DNA of 64,000 nucleotides from Gordonia sp. KTR9 (GCF_000143885.2 NC_018581.1:1302001-1366000), one strand, 5' to 3'; shown: positions 1-10,760, counted from the first letter of the stretch. Program-made: numbers and translations. The notes: a model not told the origin generated them from the letters alone.

Positions 1-1
1 G

Positions 2-718
2 CGCGCGATCGTCGGTTCGGTGGTGGCCGCCGCGGTCGTCGGACTGGCCTTCCTCATCGTCCTGACCCTCGCGATCGAGGACGTCGCCGCAGTCAGCCGC
101 GACGGCTCACCGGTCGCGGCGATCATCCGCGACCAGCTGGGATCGGTTGCCGAACGAATCCTGCTGGTGTGCATCGTGTTCGCGATGTTCGGTGCCGGCA
201 TGGTCGTGATGGCCGCCTGCGCCCGACAGGTGTTCGCGATGGCCAGGGACGGGCGTTTCCCGGCGCATCGGCTGATGCGCCGGGTCAATCCGCGAACGCA
301 GACGCCGGTCCCGGCGACGTTGCTCATCCTCGGCGTCGGCGTGGTGTTGATGCTCGCACTCCCGGGTTCGGCACTCATCGAACTGATCATCGCCTCGACG
401 ATCCTGCCGGCCCTCATCTACGGTGGGATCGTCGTCCTGTATCTCGTGGTCCGAAAGCGCTTGGAGCGCAAGGCCGGTGGTTTCAGCCTCGGCCGTTTCG
501 AGTTCCCCATCGCGATCGCCGCCCTCATCTGGGTGGTGTTCGCACTGTTCGTCCTCGTCACTCCCGACGACGCGACCGTGCCGACGCTGATCGTCCTCGG
601 ACTGATAGCCGCGGGGGCGCTGTACTTCGCCTGGATGATGGTCCGGAATCGCCAGGTACTCGACTCCGAACCCGGCGTCGACGAATTCGCCGCGTCGTCA
701 ACCGAATCGAGCGACTAG
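2..718 (+). CDS. APC-family amino-acid permease, C-terminal part (5' end outside window)
   Basis: The reading frame is open from the left edge of the window, so the N-terminal half lies outside it. The visible 238 residues are strongly hydrophobic, with about five membrane segments. They include a cytoplasmic stretch ARDGRFPAHRLMRRVNPRTQ followed by TPVPATLL, which is typical of APC-superfamily amino-acid/polyamine permeases (the 'ARDG..P......V....TPVPA' pattern). The protein ends in a hydrophilic acidic tail. It should be an inner-membrane, proton-coupled permease; the substrate cannot be told from this half. Its stop codon overlaps the stop of the convergent TetR gene inside the palindrome ACTAGT, so no room for a terminator is left between them. 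Confidence 0.85.
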   Translation, partial: RAIVGSVVAAAVVGLAFLIVLTLAIEDVAAVSRDGSPVAAIIRDQLGSVAERILLVCIVFAMFGAGMVVMAACARQVFAMARDGRFPAHRLMRRVNPRTQTPVPATLLILGVGVVLMLALPGSALIELIIASTILPALIYGGIVVLYLVVRKRLERKAGGFSLGRFEFPIAIAALIWVVFALFVLVTPDDATVPTLIVLGLIAAGALYFAWMMVRNRQVLDSEPGVDEFAASSTESSD

Positions 719-1356
719 TCCACCGGCTGCGGCCAGGTCGTCATCCCTCGCCACACCACATCGAACACAGCACGCAATCGGGCCTGTGTCGCCGGGTCTT
801 CCAGGTGGTCTCCGCGAACCACGATCTGGTAGTACGCGGCACCGGCGATGGCGTCGAAGCAGGCTCCGATGTCCAGATCGGTGCGTAGGAGACCCCGTTC
901 GATCCCGGTGCGGAGGGCGGCCTCCACAGGGACGCGGCGACGTGCGACATGCGATGTCCAATAGGCCTTCTGCAATGCGCGATCCGCCATCACGAGGCGG
1001 ATCCGCTGCCGGAGTCGCGCTTCGGAGTACTCGGAGTGCTCGGCGCCCGGATCGCCCATCATGACGGTGAGCACGGCCTCGCGCAGGTCGTCGACGTCGG
1101 CGGAGATGTCCGGCGGCACAGTGCGTCCGACGTCGAGCGCGGCGGCGATGAGGGTGGTCAGCGACGGCCATCGTCGGTAGAGGGCCGCCCGGCTGATCCC
1201 GCTGCGGGAGACGATCCTGGACACGGTCACGTCCTGTTCCGCGTCGATCAGGGCGAGGGTCGCCACGATGATCTGCTCGTCGAGGGCATCGTCGCGAGGA
1301 CGACCGGGACCGCGGCGCACCGCGGTACCGGTGTCGTGGGTGATGGCCGACATCAT
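715..1356 (-). CDS. TetR-family transcriptional regulator
   Basis: This 213-residue protein has an N-terminal helix-turn-helix at about residues 25-70, with the stretch VSRIVSRSGISRAALYRRWP typical of TetR recognition helices. The C-terminal ligand domain ends in a TetR_C-type region with YQIVVRGDHL. The arginine-rich GPGRPRDD just before the HTH is usual in this family. The start is one of two adjacent ATG codons, the first overlapping the expected TGA stop of the phosphatase gene upstream, so it is probably the last gene of the phosphonate-type transport operon and may regulate it. In the sequence as given, the phosphatase reading frame runs straight into this gene because of a frameshift. 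I infer that these are two separate proteins, not a natural fusion. Confidence 0.85.
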   Translation of the reverse strand: MMSAITHDTGTAVRRGPGRPRDDALDEQIIVATLALIDAEQDVTVSRIVSRSGISRAALYRRWPSLTTLIAAALDVGRTVPPDISADVDDLREAVLTVMMGDPGAEHSEYSEARLRQRIRLVMADRALQKAYWTSHVARRRVPVEAALRTGIERGLLRTDLDIGACFDAIAGAAYYQIVVRGDHLEDPATQARLRAVFDVVWRGMTTWPQPVD

Positions 1357-2115
1357 TCGCCCAGTGCCCGTTGCCGCAGTCGCCCGATCGTGTCGTTGCT
1401 CAACCCCGCGGCGCGCAGCGGGTGGAGCGCGTCTCCGTGGCGTTCGCGAAGCACCGCGAGCAGAAGGCGGATCGACACCCTCCATGGAGCCGTCGAGCAG
1501 TGCCGCGATGTCTTGCGCCTCATGGTCGACGCCGAGCGCCTTCCACATCGCACCCATGACCGGGTTGATGCGGGCGAGGATCGCGACCATGTTGTCGCCG
1601 GTGCGGGCGTAGTCCGCGGCGATGTCGTCGTCGCTCGCTCCGAGCGTGAGGAGGAGCATCGCGGCGAGAACACCGGTCCGGTCACGGCCGGCGGCGCAGT
1701 GGAACGCGGTGGTTCCCGGCGTGTGGGCGATGACGTTCAGTGCGGTGACCAGGTGCGGTGCGGCTCCTTCGACCATGCGCACGTACATCTGTCCCATCGC
1801 CTCGTGGCCGAGCGTCGGGGTGTTCGCCGCCATCGAATCCGCCACGTTCGCGATGAGCGGCAGCTGGTGATAGGCAACCGGAAACCTGGCGAGCGGGCCG
1901 CGTCCGGTCGCCGCCACCTCGCGGGGCGAACGCAGATCGATGATGGCGGTGAGCCCGTCGGCGGTGAGTTGCTCGGCGATCTGGTCGGTGACGTATGCGA
2001 GGTCGTCGGTGCGGATCGCGAGGCCGGTGCGCAGGACTCCGCCGTCGATCGGAATGCCGCCGAGGTCGCGCAGGTTGACCGGGGCGCTGGGTTCGAGGTC
2101 GATGGTGGTGCTCAT
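1353..2115 (-). CDS. Tyrosine-protein phosphatase-like protein, frameshifted near its C-terminus
   Basis: The protein begins MSTTIDLEPSAPVNLRDLGG, the typical start of actinobacterial PTP-like phosphatases of the Y_phosphatase3 type ('NLRDLGG'). It carries the catalytic loop HCAAGRDRTG (C-x5-R) at about residues 138-147. ATG at 2115 is preceded by AGGAG and overlaps the permease stop (ATGA). After residue ~212 the frame switches. The natural C-terminus, ending RLRQRALGE, lies in another frame and stops with a TGA that overlaps the TetR start. The sequence contains one extra base, probably in the CCC run at 1478-1480. As written, translation would run on through the TetR gene. The catalytic domain is intact. 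This is either a sequencing error or a recent mutation. Confidence 0.75.
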
Positions 2116-2934
2116 GTGATTCTCCTTCGGATGAGTGCGCTGCCCTGGTCGATTGCGGTGACCAGCACGATGATGCAGATGATGATGGCGCTGAGGTGTC
2201 CGTAGTCGTACATCCGCATCGCGGTGGTGAGTTCGAGACCGATGCCGCCTGCGCCGACGAGGCCCAGGATGGTCGCGCCGCGCACATTGCCCTCGAACAG
2301 CAGCAGCGTGTACGAGACGAGCATCGGAGCAGCCTGCGGGACAACGCCGTACTGGATGACCTGGCGCTTGGAGGCACCGACGGCCTGCATCGCGATGATC
2401 GGACCCGGATTGACCGATTCCATTGCCTCGGCGTAGATCTTGCCGATCGAACCGATCGAACCGAGGGTCATCGCGAGGATTCCCGCGAACGGTCCCAGCC
2501 CGACGGCCGAGACGAACATCAGCGCGAAGATGAGGTCCGGCACCGAGCGGATGATGTTCATCGTCCACCGGGCCGGGTAATACAACCACTTCGGCGCGAT
2601 GTTGGACGCGGCGGCGAACGCGACGAACAGGGAGAGCACCGCGCCGAGCACGGTGCCGACGATCGCCATCTGCAGTGTCTCCAGGAGGAGCTCCAGAATG
2701 AGGTCGATCTTCGTGAAATCCGGTGGGAAGAGCCGGGATACGAACTCGGCCATGTTCACCGCGCCGTCGCCGAGTGCGATGAAGTCGAACCCGACGCCGC
2801 CGGCGGACCAGATCAGGATGAGGACCGCCACCGGGATGCCGATGAGGAAACGCGTGCGCGGCACCGAGAAGGCCTGTTCCATGCGGGCGCGCTCGGCGGG
2901 GTCGAGGTCGGGTGCGGCGCGGCGGGTGCGCTGT

Positions 2935-2954
<20 letters not shown>
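2112..2954 (-). CDS. phnE: Phosphonate/phosphite-type ABC transporter permease (PhnE family)
   Basis: This 280-residue integral membrane protein has about six transmembrane segments and an MetI-type permease domain. The EAA-like coupling loop is visible as the region around EAMESVNPGPIIAMQAVGAS (residues ~180-200), which matches PhnE/PtxC-type permeases. It should form the membrane channel for the ATPase and lipoprotein encoded just upstream. It starts inside the last codons of the ATPase gene (about 20 nt overlap), and its TGA overlaps the ATG of the phosphatase gene, so translation of the whole operon is coupled. The family imports phosphonates, phosphite or phosphate esters; the exact substrate cannot be read from sequence. 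The symbol is assigned by family. Confidence 0.85.
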
Positions 2955-3743
<789 letters not shown>

Positions 3744-3747
<4 letters not shown>

Positions 3748-4643
3748 TGGAGATCTCCCAGCTCGACGCCGGCAACCGCCGCGATCTCGGCGAAGGGGGC
3801 GAACACGCTCGAATCGGGCGCGATGACGACGTCCTGTCCGGCGAAGGAGCTGTAGGCGCCCAGCGCCTCCGCGTTCTCCTCGGCGAACACCTTCGGGAGC
3901 GCCTCCTGGAGCAGGGTGCGGGTCTCGTCGTCGAGGGACTGGCGCGCGAGCACCGTGCCTGTGACGTCCATCGACGGGCTCTCGCCGACCGCACGCCACT
4001 CACCGTCGGCGAACGGGAACATCGGTGCGCCCAGCCGGGTCAGGGTGACCGCCGTGCACGCGGCGTCGACCTGCCCCTGCTCGAGTGCGGCGAAGCTGCC
4101 CTCGTGGCCGCCGGAGAAGATCGATTTGTAGTCCTTGCCCTGCTCCAACCCGGCCTGATGGAGCATGTACACGGGCATGAAATAGCCCGAGCTGGAAGCG
4201 GGGTCGGCGAAGGCCACGGTCTTGCCCCGGAGCTGCTCGACGGTGCGGACCGGCGAGTCGGATTTCACCACGCAGGTGGAGACCGGCTCACCATCGCCCT
4301 TCCAGGCGAGCAGCGCATCCACCTGGCCGGTGTTGACCGCGAGCGCGGAAGGGAACCCGGACATGATGCCGATGTCGACGTGATCGGCGCGGATGGCCTC
4401 GACGACGCTGAGGTAATCCGGCACATCGGTGACCTCGACGGTGCGGCCGGTCTCCGCCTCGAGCCGTTCGACGATGGTGTCGACCGGATTCGCCTGGGTC
4501 GGATCATCCGAAATGGGAAGCGTGGCAATGGTGATGGGAGCGTCCGACGCGGACTTCGAGTCGTCGCTCGATGCCTGACAGCCGGTGAGTGCGAGCAGGG
4601 TGATGCCGAAGATGGTTGCCGCCGGAAGGGTGTAGCGACGCAT
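3744..4643 (-). CDS. phnD: Phosphonate/phosphite-type ABC substrate-binding lipoprotein (PhnD family)
   Basis: This 299-residue protein has a lipoprotein signal peptide with lipobox LTGC (Cys about residue 22), so it is anchored outside the membrane. The body is a PhnD-type periplasmic-binding domain, with VDIGIMSGFPSALAV and FADPASSSGYFMPVY. The 'D-P-x-S-S-S-G' segment is the diagnostic oxyanion-binding loop of phosphonate/phosphite binding proteins. It is the first gene of the operon and is preceded by GAAAGG. The order binding protein-ATPase-permease with overlapping ends is the standard uptake operon. Substrate preference (phosphonate, phosphite, phosphate) is not resolved. Confidence 0.88.
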
Positions 4644-4832
4644 TGGTGACCTTTCGAAATACGCGGTGCTGGTTCGCGCCGATTGCGAGAACTCCGGTAT
4701 TCGAACTCGTCAAGGTATCGGGGAATTACGAGACCGCTGTACTGCGAATGGAACGTCAGGTGAACAGAAGACGAAACGCTCACGGATGCGGGCTCACTGA
4801 TGCGCGGGCTCACGGCACCCGCGCGGGCGCAA

Positions 4833-5081
4833 CTAGTCCAGCCCCTCCTGGGCCCCGCGGTCTCCGCGTCGGACACCGGCGCGCTGGACGAGCACGATGG
4901 TCGTCCCGAGCAGTCCGACGGCCAGACCGGTGAGACAGATCTCGAGGGCGTGGTCGCCGCCGAGATCGGAGATCGCCACGACGAGCGTCGCCACGGCCCA
5001 CGCGATCATCCCGACCACGATCACCGGCTCCGGGGCGCGCAGCGCGCGCGGTAGATCGGGGATCTCAGGTGTCGCGGACAT
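4833..5081 (-). CDS. Small two-helix membrane protein, DUF2530 family
   Basis: This 82-residue protein has two hydrophobic segments (about residues 18-38 and 47-66) separated by a short acidic loop, and ends in a charged tail. Its size, its helix-hairpin shape and its divergent position beside an NCS2 purine permease match the DUF2530 family of Mycobacteriales; the function is unknown. ATG 5081 has no clear ribosome-binding site. Instead TACCCT lies exactly seven bases upstream, so the mRNA is probably leaderless. It shares a very short divergent promoter with the permease gene. Confidence 0.75.
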   Translation of the reverse strand: MSATPEIPDLPRALRAPEPVIVVGMIAWAVATLVVAISDLGGDHALEICLTGLAVGLLGTTIVLVQRAGVRRGDRGAQEGLD

Positions 5082-5105
5082 GGACAACAGGGTAGCTTTC
5101 GGAAC
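5082..5105. promoter_or_regulatory. Nose-to-nose leaderless promoters with overlapping -10 boxes
   Basis: Only 24 bases separate the two divergent start codons. On the minus strand TACCCT (5094-5089) ends seven bases before ATG 5081. On the plus strand TAGCTT (5093-5098) ends seven bases before GTG 5106. The two boxes share bases 5093-5094, so polymerase cannot occupy both at once. This is inferred from spacing; no transcription start has been measured. Confidence 0.55.
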
Positions 5106-6674
<1,569 letters not shown>

Positions 6675-6769
6675 CGCGCCGACGCCGTGCACTTCCGGTA
6701 TGTCGGGTTTCCTGTCGTCCACCCGACTCAATTTCGCATTGCGTAGGTCTTCGGCCTGCTCGGCTGGCC

Positions 6770-6775
6770 TACCCT
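6770..6775 (+). promoter_or_regulatory. Putative -10 box of a leaderless marR promoter
   Basis: TACCCT ends six bases before ATG 6782 and there is no purine-rich ribosome-binding site between them. The spacing fits a leaderless transcript. Confidence 0.45.
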
Positions 6776-6781
6776 GGGTGG

Positions 6782-7246
6782 ATGAATTCACCAGATGGTG
6801 ACGGAAGCCTGTCCGGCGATCTGTCGCTCGCGGTCATCCGCCTCGCGCGCCGCCTCCGGGGCCGCCGCGAGAACAAGCTGGTGTCACTGACCCAGCTGTC
6901 CGCCCTCAACACGCTCCATCACGAGGGACCGATGACCCCGGGCGCACTCGCCGCGGCCGAGCGGGTCCGGCCACCGTCGATGACCAGGGTCATCGCCTCG
7001 CTGTCGGATCTGGGGATGATCAGACGGGAACCCCATCCGACCGACGGCCGTCAGGCCATCGTGACGCTGTCGTCCGAAGGCGCCGACGTCGTGATCGACG
7101 AACTCGCCGCCCGCAAGGCGTGGTTGAGCGACCGGCTGGCGGAGCTGTCCCTCGACGAGCGGGAGATCCTGCGCGGGGCTGTGCACATCTTCGAGAAGAT
7201 CCTCGGGCAGGCCGACACCGACGTCCCGCGGTCACGCGTGATGTGA
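6782..7246 (+). CDS. MarR-family transcriptional regulator
   Basis: This 154-residue protein is a single winged-helix MarR domain. The recognition helix region VRPPSMTRVIASLSDLGMI is followed by the wing REPHPTDGRQAIVTLS, the standard 'R....DGR....LT' MarR pattern. N- and C-terminal helices would form the dimer interface. It corresponds by position (upstream of a SpoU methyltransferase and DUF2537) to a MarR gene in the same block of mycobacterial genomes. The regulated genes are unknown; the purine permease next door is one candidate. The last bases of the gene are part of a roughly 150-bp imperfect duplication that continues into the intergenic region. Confidence 0.88.
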   Translation: MNSPDGDGSLSGDLSLAVIRLARRLRGRRENKLVSLTQLSALNTLHHEGPMTPGALAAAERVRPPSMTRVIASLSDLGMIRREPHPTDGRQAIVTLSSEGADVVIDELAARKAWLSDRLAELSLDEREILRGAVHIFEKILGQADTDVPRSRVM

Positions 7247-7471
7247 GCCGTCCCCGCACCCACTGCTCCCTGAGGTGCGAGGAGCGATAGCGACGAGCCA
7301 CGAAGGGTCTGGTGAGGCGTGTTGTGAGGCCGCCCTTCGAGGCTCGCTTCGCTCGCACCTCAGGGAGCAGAAGGTAGGCGCTCACGCGCGATGTGAGCCG
7401 TGGCCCGCCCCTGAGGACTCACCACTGCTCCCTGAGGTGCGAGGAGCGATAGCGACGAGCCACGAAGGGTC
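7232..7471. repeat. Imperfect duplication carrying two direct copies and one inverted copy of a REP-like element
   Basis: An element starting CACTGCTCCCTGAGGTGCGA and running to CACGAAGGGTC occurs at 7261-7309 and again at 7423-7471. An inverted copy (CCCTTCGAGGCTCGC to CAGGGAGCAG) lies between them at 7333-7370. The 3' end of marR (GATGTGAGCCG) is also repeated at about 7390. The right copy ends at the stop codon of the acetyltransferase gene on the other strand. The direct and inverted copies could fold into a large hairpin between the convergent genes. Confidence 0.8.
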
Positions 7472-8693
7472 AGAAGAACGTGCCGGAGAAGGGTGCGCGG
7501 TCGGTCATGAACGCGTGGTCCAGGGCGCGCAGCGTCGCCGGGGAGTCGACGTGCAGGCGTCCCGCGGCCGCGAAGGCCGACGGTCGGATCCCGCCCAGGT
7601 AGATGCTCGAGAGCACCGAGATGTCCAGCCGGACCGTGGGCACCGCACCCGTCTTGGCCGGCGCGACGATCGCTCCGCCCTCGCGTACCGAGATGTCGAA
7701 AACGCCTCCGTGCCCGCGGAATTCGTCGGTCACCTCGATCACGGCATCCAGGTCGGCCGCGTAGTGGCGGCCGCCCAGGGCGGCCGGGACGTCGAGGATT
7801 CGCAGCCACATCGTGTCGGCGGTGCCGGTCACCGACACCGACCGTGGATTGACGAGCTTCTGCGGCAGCGGGTCGTCGACCGGGATCGACGCGGTGATCG
7901 ACGGGATGAGGTCGAGGTTGATCAGCACACGCCACAGGTCGGTGTGCGCGTCGTCGGTCACCGCGAACACCTCGTTGACCTCGCCGCGCACCGCGCCGGT
8001 CTCGTCCTTGAAGATGCGGTAGCTCGCGTAGCCGTCGGCGTGAAGCAGATAGTGCAATCCGCTCGCCGACAGCGGCCGCTCCGACGCGCGGTCGGCCAGG
8101 ATGGGATTCCACCATGCGGGTGTGCGGGTGAGGGCGCCCGGCGTCGTGAGGGTCCAGCGTGCGTGGAGATCGGGGATCGCCGCGGCCACCGCGTCGGCGT
8201 CGGCGTAGCGGACGGTGGCGTCGTCGGGCTGGGCGGCCCGTATCGCCGCTCCCGGGGTCAGCGACACCGAGTTCGCGAAACACGCCGGGCCGAAGCCGAA
8301 CCGCTCGTAGATGGTGCCCTCACTCGCGGTGAGAATCGCGAAGGTGTACTTCTCCGACTCCCACTGCTCGACGAGTTCGGTGAGCATGCGACGAAGGATG
8401 CCGCGGCGCCGGTGGGTCGACGCCACCGAGACCCACGACAGGCCGGCCGCGTCGGACACACCACCGCCGGGCAGCGACATCGACATCCGGTAGAACATCG
8501 CGACCCCGACGAGGGGCTGGGTGTCCAGGCCGGTGTCGCGCACCAGCACGACGTCGTCGTCGGCGACCTTGCCGCGCAGATCGGCGACCTCGTCGTCGGG
8601 CAACGGGTTGCGCATGGCGAACGCGCGGGCGTCAGTGGTGATGATGTCGGCCCAGTCGGCGTCGGTGGCGCGTTTCAGGGACAGACGTGACAT
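7470..8693 (-). CDS. Eis-like GNAT N-acetyltransferase
   Basis: The protein is about 407 residues, the normal length for the Eis family. It has an N-terminal GNAT fold with acetyl-CoA loop STHRRRGILRRMLTEL (RRRGxL pattern, about residues 80-95), the family stretch EGTIYERFGFGPA, a second degenerate GNAT domain and a C-terminal SCP2-like domain. It ends at the conserved family terminus (...PFSGTFF). Eis homologues acetylate amines of aminoglycosides or peptides; the substrate here is unknown. I chose ATG 8693 because MSRLSLKRATDADW aligns with the usual family start. GTG codons at 8714 and 8723 are alternatives. It is divergent from the methyltransferase. Confidence 0.85.
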   Translation of the reverse strand: MSRLSLKRATDADWADIITTDARAFAMRNPLPDDEVADLRGKVADDDVVLVRDTGLDTQPLVGVAMFYRMSMSLPGGGVSDAAGLSWVSVASTHRRRGILRRMLTELVEQWESEKYTFAILTASEGTIYERFGFGPACFANSVSLTPGAAIRAAQPDDATVRYADADAVAAAIPDLHARWTLTTPGALTRTPAWWNPILADRASERPLSASGLHYLLHADGYASYRIFKDETGAVRGEVNEVFAVTDDAHTDLWRVLINLDLIPSITASIPVDDPLPQKLVNPRSVSVTGTADTMWLRILDVPAALGGRHYAADLDAVIEVTDEFRGHGGVFDISVREGGAIVAPAKTGAVPTVRLDISVLSSIYLGGIRPSAFAAAGRLHVDSPATLRALDHAFMTDRAPFSGTFF

Positions 8694-8773
8694 CGGAGTC
8701 GAAGCGCTGGTCACGCCTTCCACAGTTTCATACCCGGGCGCTGTCGGGTTCGTCCGGGTGGCAGACTGTTGCG

Positions 8774-9628
8774 GTGCCCGGGCTCGCAGTGAACGTGATC
8801 GACATCGACGACCCGGAGGACCCCCGCGTCGACGACTTCCGCGATCTCAACTCCGTCGACCGCCGCCCCGACCTGCCGGTCCTGCCCGGTGGACGCCCGG
8901 GCCGCGGTCTCGTCATCGCCGAAGGCGTGCTCGTCGCCCAGCGGATGATCGCGTCGCGGTTCGAGACCCACGCCTTCCTCGGGGTGGCCAAGAGACTCGA
9001 CGAACTCGACGCCGATCTCCGGGACCCGTCGCTGGCCGGTGTGCCCTTCTACCGTGCCACCGCCGAGGTCATGGCCGAGGTCGTCGGTTTCCACCTCAAC
9101 CGCGGCGTGCTCGCGGTGTCCCGTCGACCGTCGGTGCTCACGGTGCCCGACATCCTCGACGACGCCCGAACGGTCGCGATCCTCGAAGGTGTGAACGACC
9201 ACGAGAACATCGGCTCGATCTTCCGCAACGCCGCCGGACTGGGCGTCGACGCGGTGCTGTTCGGGCAGGGTTGTGCCGATCCGCTGTATCGCCGCTGCGT
9301 GCGGGTGTCGATGGGCCACGCGCTGCTCGTGCCGTTCGCGCGGTTCGACGACTGGCCACGCGGCCTGGACCTGTTGCGGAATCAGGACTTCCAATTGGTC
9401 TCGATGACTCCCGACCCCGATGCGGTGACTCTCGCCGAGGCGGTCACCGCCGAGAAGGTCGGCTTCCTGGTCGGCGCCGAGGGTCCCGGCCTGACGGCTT
9501 CGGCGATGGCGGCGACCGATGTGAAGGCCCGCATCCCGATGAGCCGGGGCACCGACTCGCTGAACGTGGCGACCGCGGCGGCCGTTGCGTTCTACGAGCG
9601 CGCACGGTCGGGCACGATGGGGGAATGA
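8774..9628 (+). CDS. TrmH/SpoU-family RNA 2'-O-methyltransferase
   Basis: This 284-residue protein has an N-terminal substrate-binding region followed by the SPOUT methyltransferase domain. The three SpoU motifs are visible: EGVNDHENIGSIFRNAAGLG (motif 1), FLVGAEGPGLT (motif 2) and IPMSRGTDSLNVATAAAVAFYE (motif 3, forming the knotted SAM site). It is expected to methylate a ribose in rRNA or tRNA. GTG 8774 is preceded by a CAGACT box and no ribosome-binding site. The downstream DUF2537 gene starts at an ATGA overlap. The pair is conserved in mycobacteria. Confidence 0.88.
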   Translation: MPGLAVNVIDIDDPEDPRVDDFRDLNSVDRRPDLPVLPGGRPGRGLVIAEGVLVAQRMIASRFETHAFLGVAKRLDELDADLRDPSLAGVPFYRATAEVMAEVVGFHLNRGVLAVSRRPSVLTVPDILDDARTVAILEGVNDHENIGSIFRNAAGLGVDAVLFGQGCADPLYRRCVRVSMGHALLVPFARFDDWPRGLDLLRNQDFQLVSMTPDPDAVTLAEAVTAEKVGFLVGAEGPGLTASAMAATDVKARIPMSRGTDSLNVATAAAVAFYERARSGTMGE

Positions 9629-9927
9629 CCGTCGAGTCGGAGAACGGCGAGCCCACGCCATGGGTCCTGGGGATCATCGTCGGTGCTTCGTGCGCGTTGT
9701 TCGCCGCGTTCGTCCTGGTCGGGGTCTATCAGCTCATCGGGGGGATACTGCCTTTCCTCGGCATCGCCGCGGTTCTGGTCGTCGCGGGCGGCCTCGGGTG
9801 GACCCTGTGGGAGTTCCGGGCGCGGCCCGTGTGGCGCTGGGTCGTGTGGGGACTGCTGCTCGGCTTCCTCGCCGGCGTCGCGTCCTCGATCGCCTTGCTG
9901 GCGCTGGGGCGACCCCCCGCTGCCTGA
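9625..9927 (+). CDS. Small membrane protein, DUF2537-like
   Basis: This 100-residue protein has three hydrophobic segments (about residues 13-33, 40-58 and 70-92) and short hydrophilic ends. It overlaps the methyltransferase stop (ATGA) and so is translationally coupled to it. Gene neighbourhood (after SpoU, before convergent SepH) points to the DUF2537 family, whose function is unknown. Its stop codon lies inside the first copy of a short direct repeat. Confidence 0.7.
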   Translation: MTVESENGEPTPWVLGIIVGASCALFAAFVLVGVYQLIGGILPFLGIAAVLVVAGGLGWTLWEFRARPVWRWVVWGLLLGFLAGVASSIALLALGRPPAA

Positions 9928-9984
9928 GGAGCGAGCTTGCGAGCGTCTTCTCCTGTTGCCTGAGGAGCGAGCTTGCGAGCGTCT
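9921..9984. repeat. Short direct repeat (2 copies, 36-bp spacing) between convergent genes
   Basis: TGCCTGAGGAGCGAGCTTGC followed by GAGCGTCT occurs at 9921-9948 and again at 9957-9984. Each copy contains the inner palindrome GAGCGAGCTTGCGAGCGTCT-like arms typical of actinobacterial intergenic repeats. It fills the whole gap between DUF2537 and the convergent gene and may serve as a bidirectional terminator. Confidence 0.7.
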
Positions 9985-9992
9985 CGAAGGCC

Positions 9993-10760
9993 TCAGAACC
10001 CGAAGTATTCGCGGATGCGGCCGCGTTTACGGGTGGGCTGCTCCGGCGGCGCCGTCCGCTGCTGGGTGCGCGAAGCCGTTGCCGCGCGGTAGTTCTCGTA
10101 GTCGGCGGCGGTCGGTTCGTACTCGGCCGGGTGCAGCGCGAAGCAGGTGACGGTGATCAGCGCCGGGTCGAGGTCCGACTCCGCGAGCGGGTGGGTGTAG
10201 CGGAATCCGAGCCACGCGCGGTTCGACTCCTCGGCGAGGTGCCCGGGGTGGAACGGCAGCGACATCGGCGCGGTGGGGACGCCGTCGGCGTGGCTCAGCG
10301 GGTGTTCGCCGCCCCAGAACGGTTTCTCGAACGTGAACGGCAGGCCGTGATCCTCGTGGATCGTCACCGGGTCGGCCGCGAAGGAACGCCGAAGAGTCCC
10401 CGACTCCCACCGGGCGAACACCCCGAGCGAGGCGTCGGGTTCGGTGTAGAGCAGGGTCGTCGTCGCGCTGGGGCGCATCCGTGCGAGCGCGCGGGTCAGC
10501 GTCGACGGTGTGGTCGTCTCGAACAGCGAGCAGGACACGACGGCCAGGGGGCCGTAGAAGCCGGCGTAGACATGGGTGTCGCGGGCCGCGGCGGCCGCCG
10601 CGAGATCGGTGTCGACGAGGGGGACGAGCACGCTGTCGCCGAAGATGGCGGTGGCCAGCTGGTGGGCGTGTTGGGAGTCGTTGGCCGGACCGGTGCGGAG
10701 GATCGCGGCCGGATCGTCGGAGTCGACGAACCACACCGTGGCAGCGCGTGCCGAGGACAC
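9993..10760 (-). CDS. Conserved actinobacterial protein of unknown function (possibly DUF6928)
   Basis: This is a 255-residue soluble protein without signal peptide or obvious catalytic motif. Recognisable stretches are VWFVDSDDPAAIL at the N-terminus, DTHVYAGFYGPLAVVSC in the first third, and PFWGGEHPL with FRYTHPLAESDLDPALI in the second half. The C-terminal 25 residues are basic and low-complexity, ending RKRGRIREYFGF. Its GTG start directly follows the TGA of sepH, so the two are co-transcribed and translationally coupled. I do not recognise a function; the DUF assignment is from memory and unverified. The link to sepH suggests a cell-division or envelope context, but only by association. 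Confidence 0.6.
   Translation of the reverse strand: MSSARAATVWFVDSDDPAAILRTGPANDSQHAHQLATAIFGDSVLVPLVDTDLAAAAAARDTHVYAGFYGPLAVVSCSLFETTTPSTLTRALARMRPSATTTLLYTEPDASLGVFARWESGTLRRSFAADPVTIHEDHGLPFTFEKPFWGGEHPLSHADGVPTAPMSLPFHPGHLAEESNRAWLGFRYTHPLAESDLDPALITVTCFALHPAEYEPTAADYENYRAATASRTQQRTAPPEQPTRKRGRIREYFGF

Noticed and set aside
715..2589. A 624-residue open frame covering phosphatase and TetR, readable as a two-domain signalling protein.
   Set aside because: The junction lacks family sequence, while the true C-terminus lies one frame over with an ATGA overlap, and the part above 2115 is antisense to permease codons. A frameshift explains it better.
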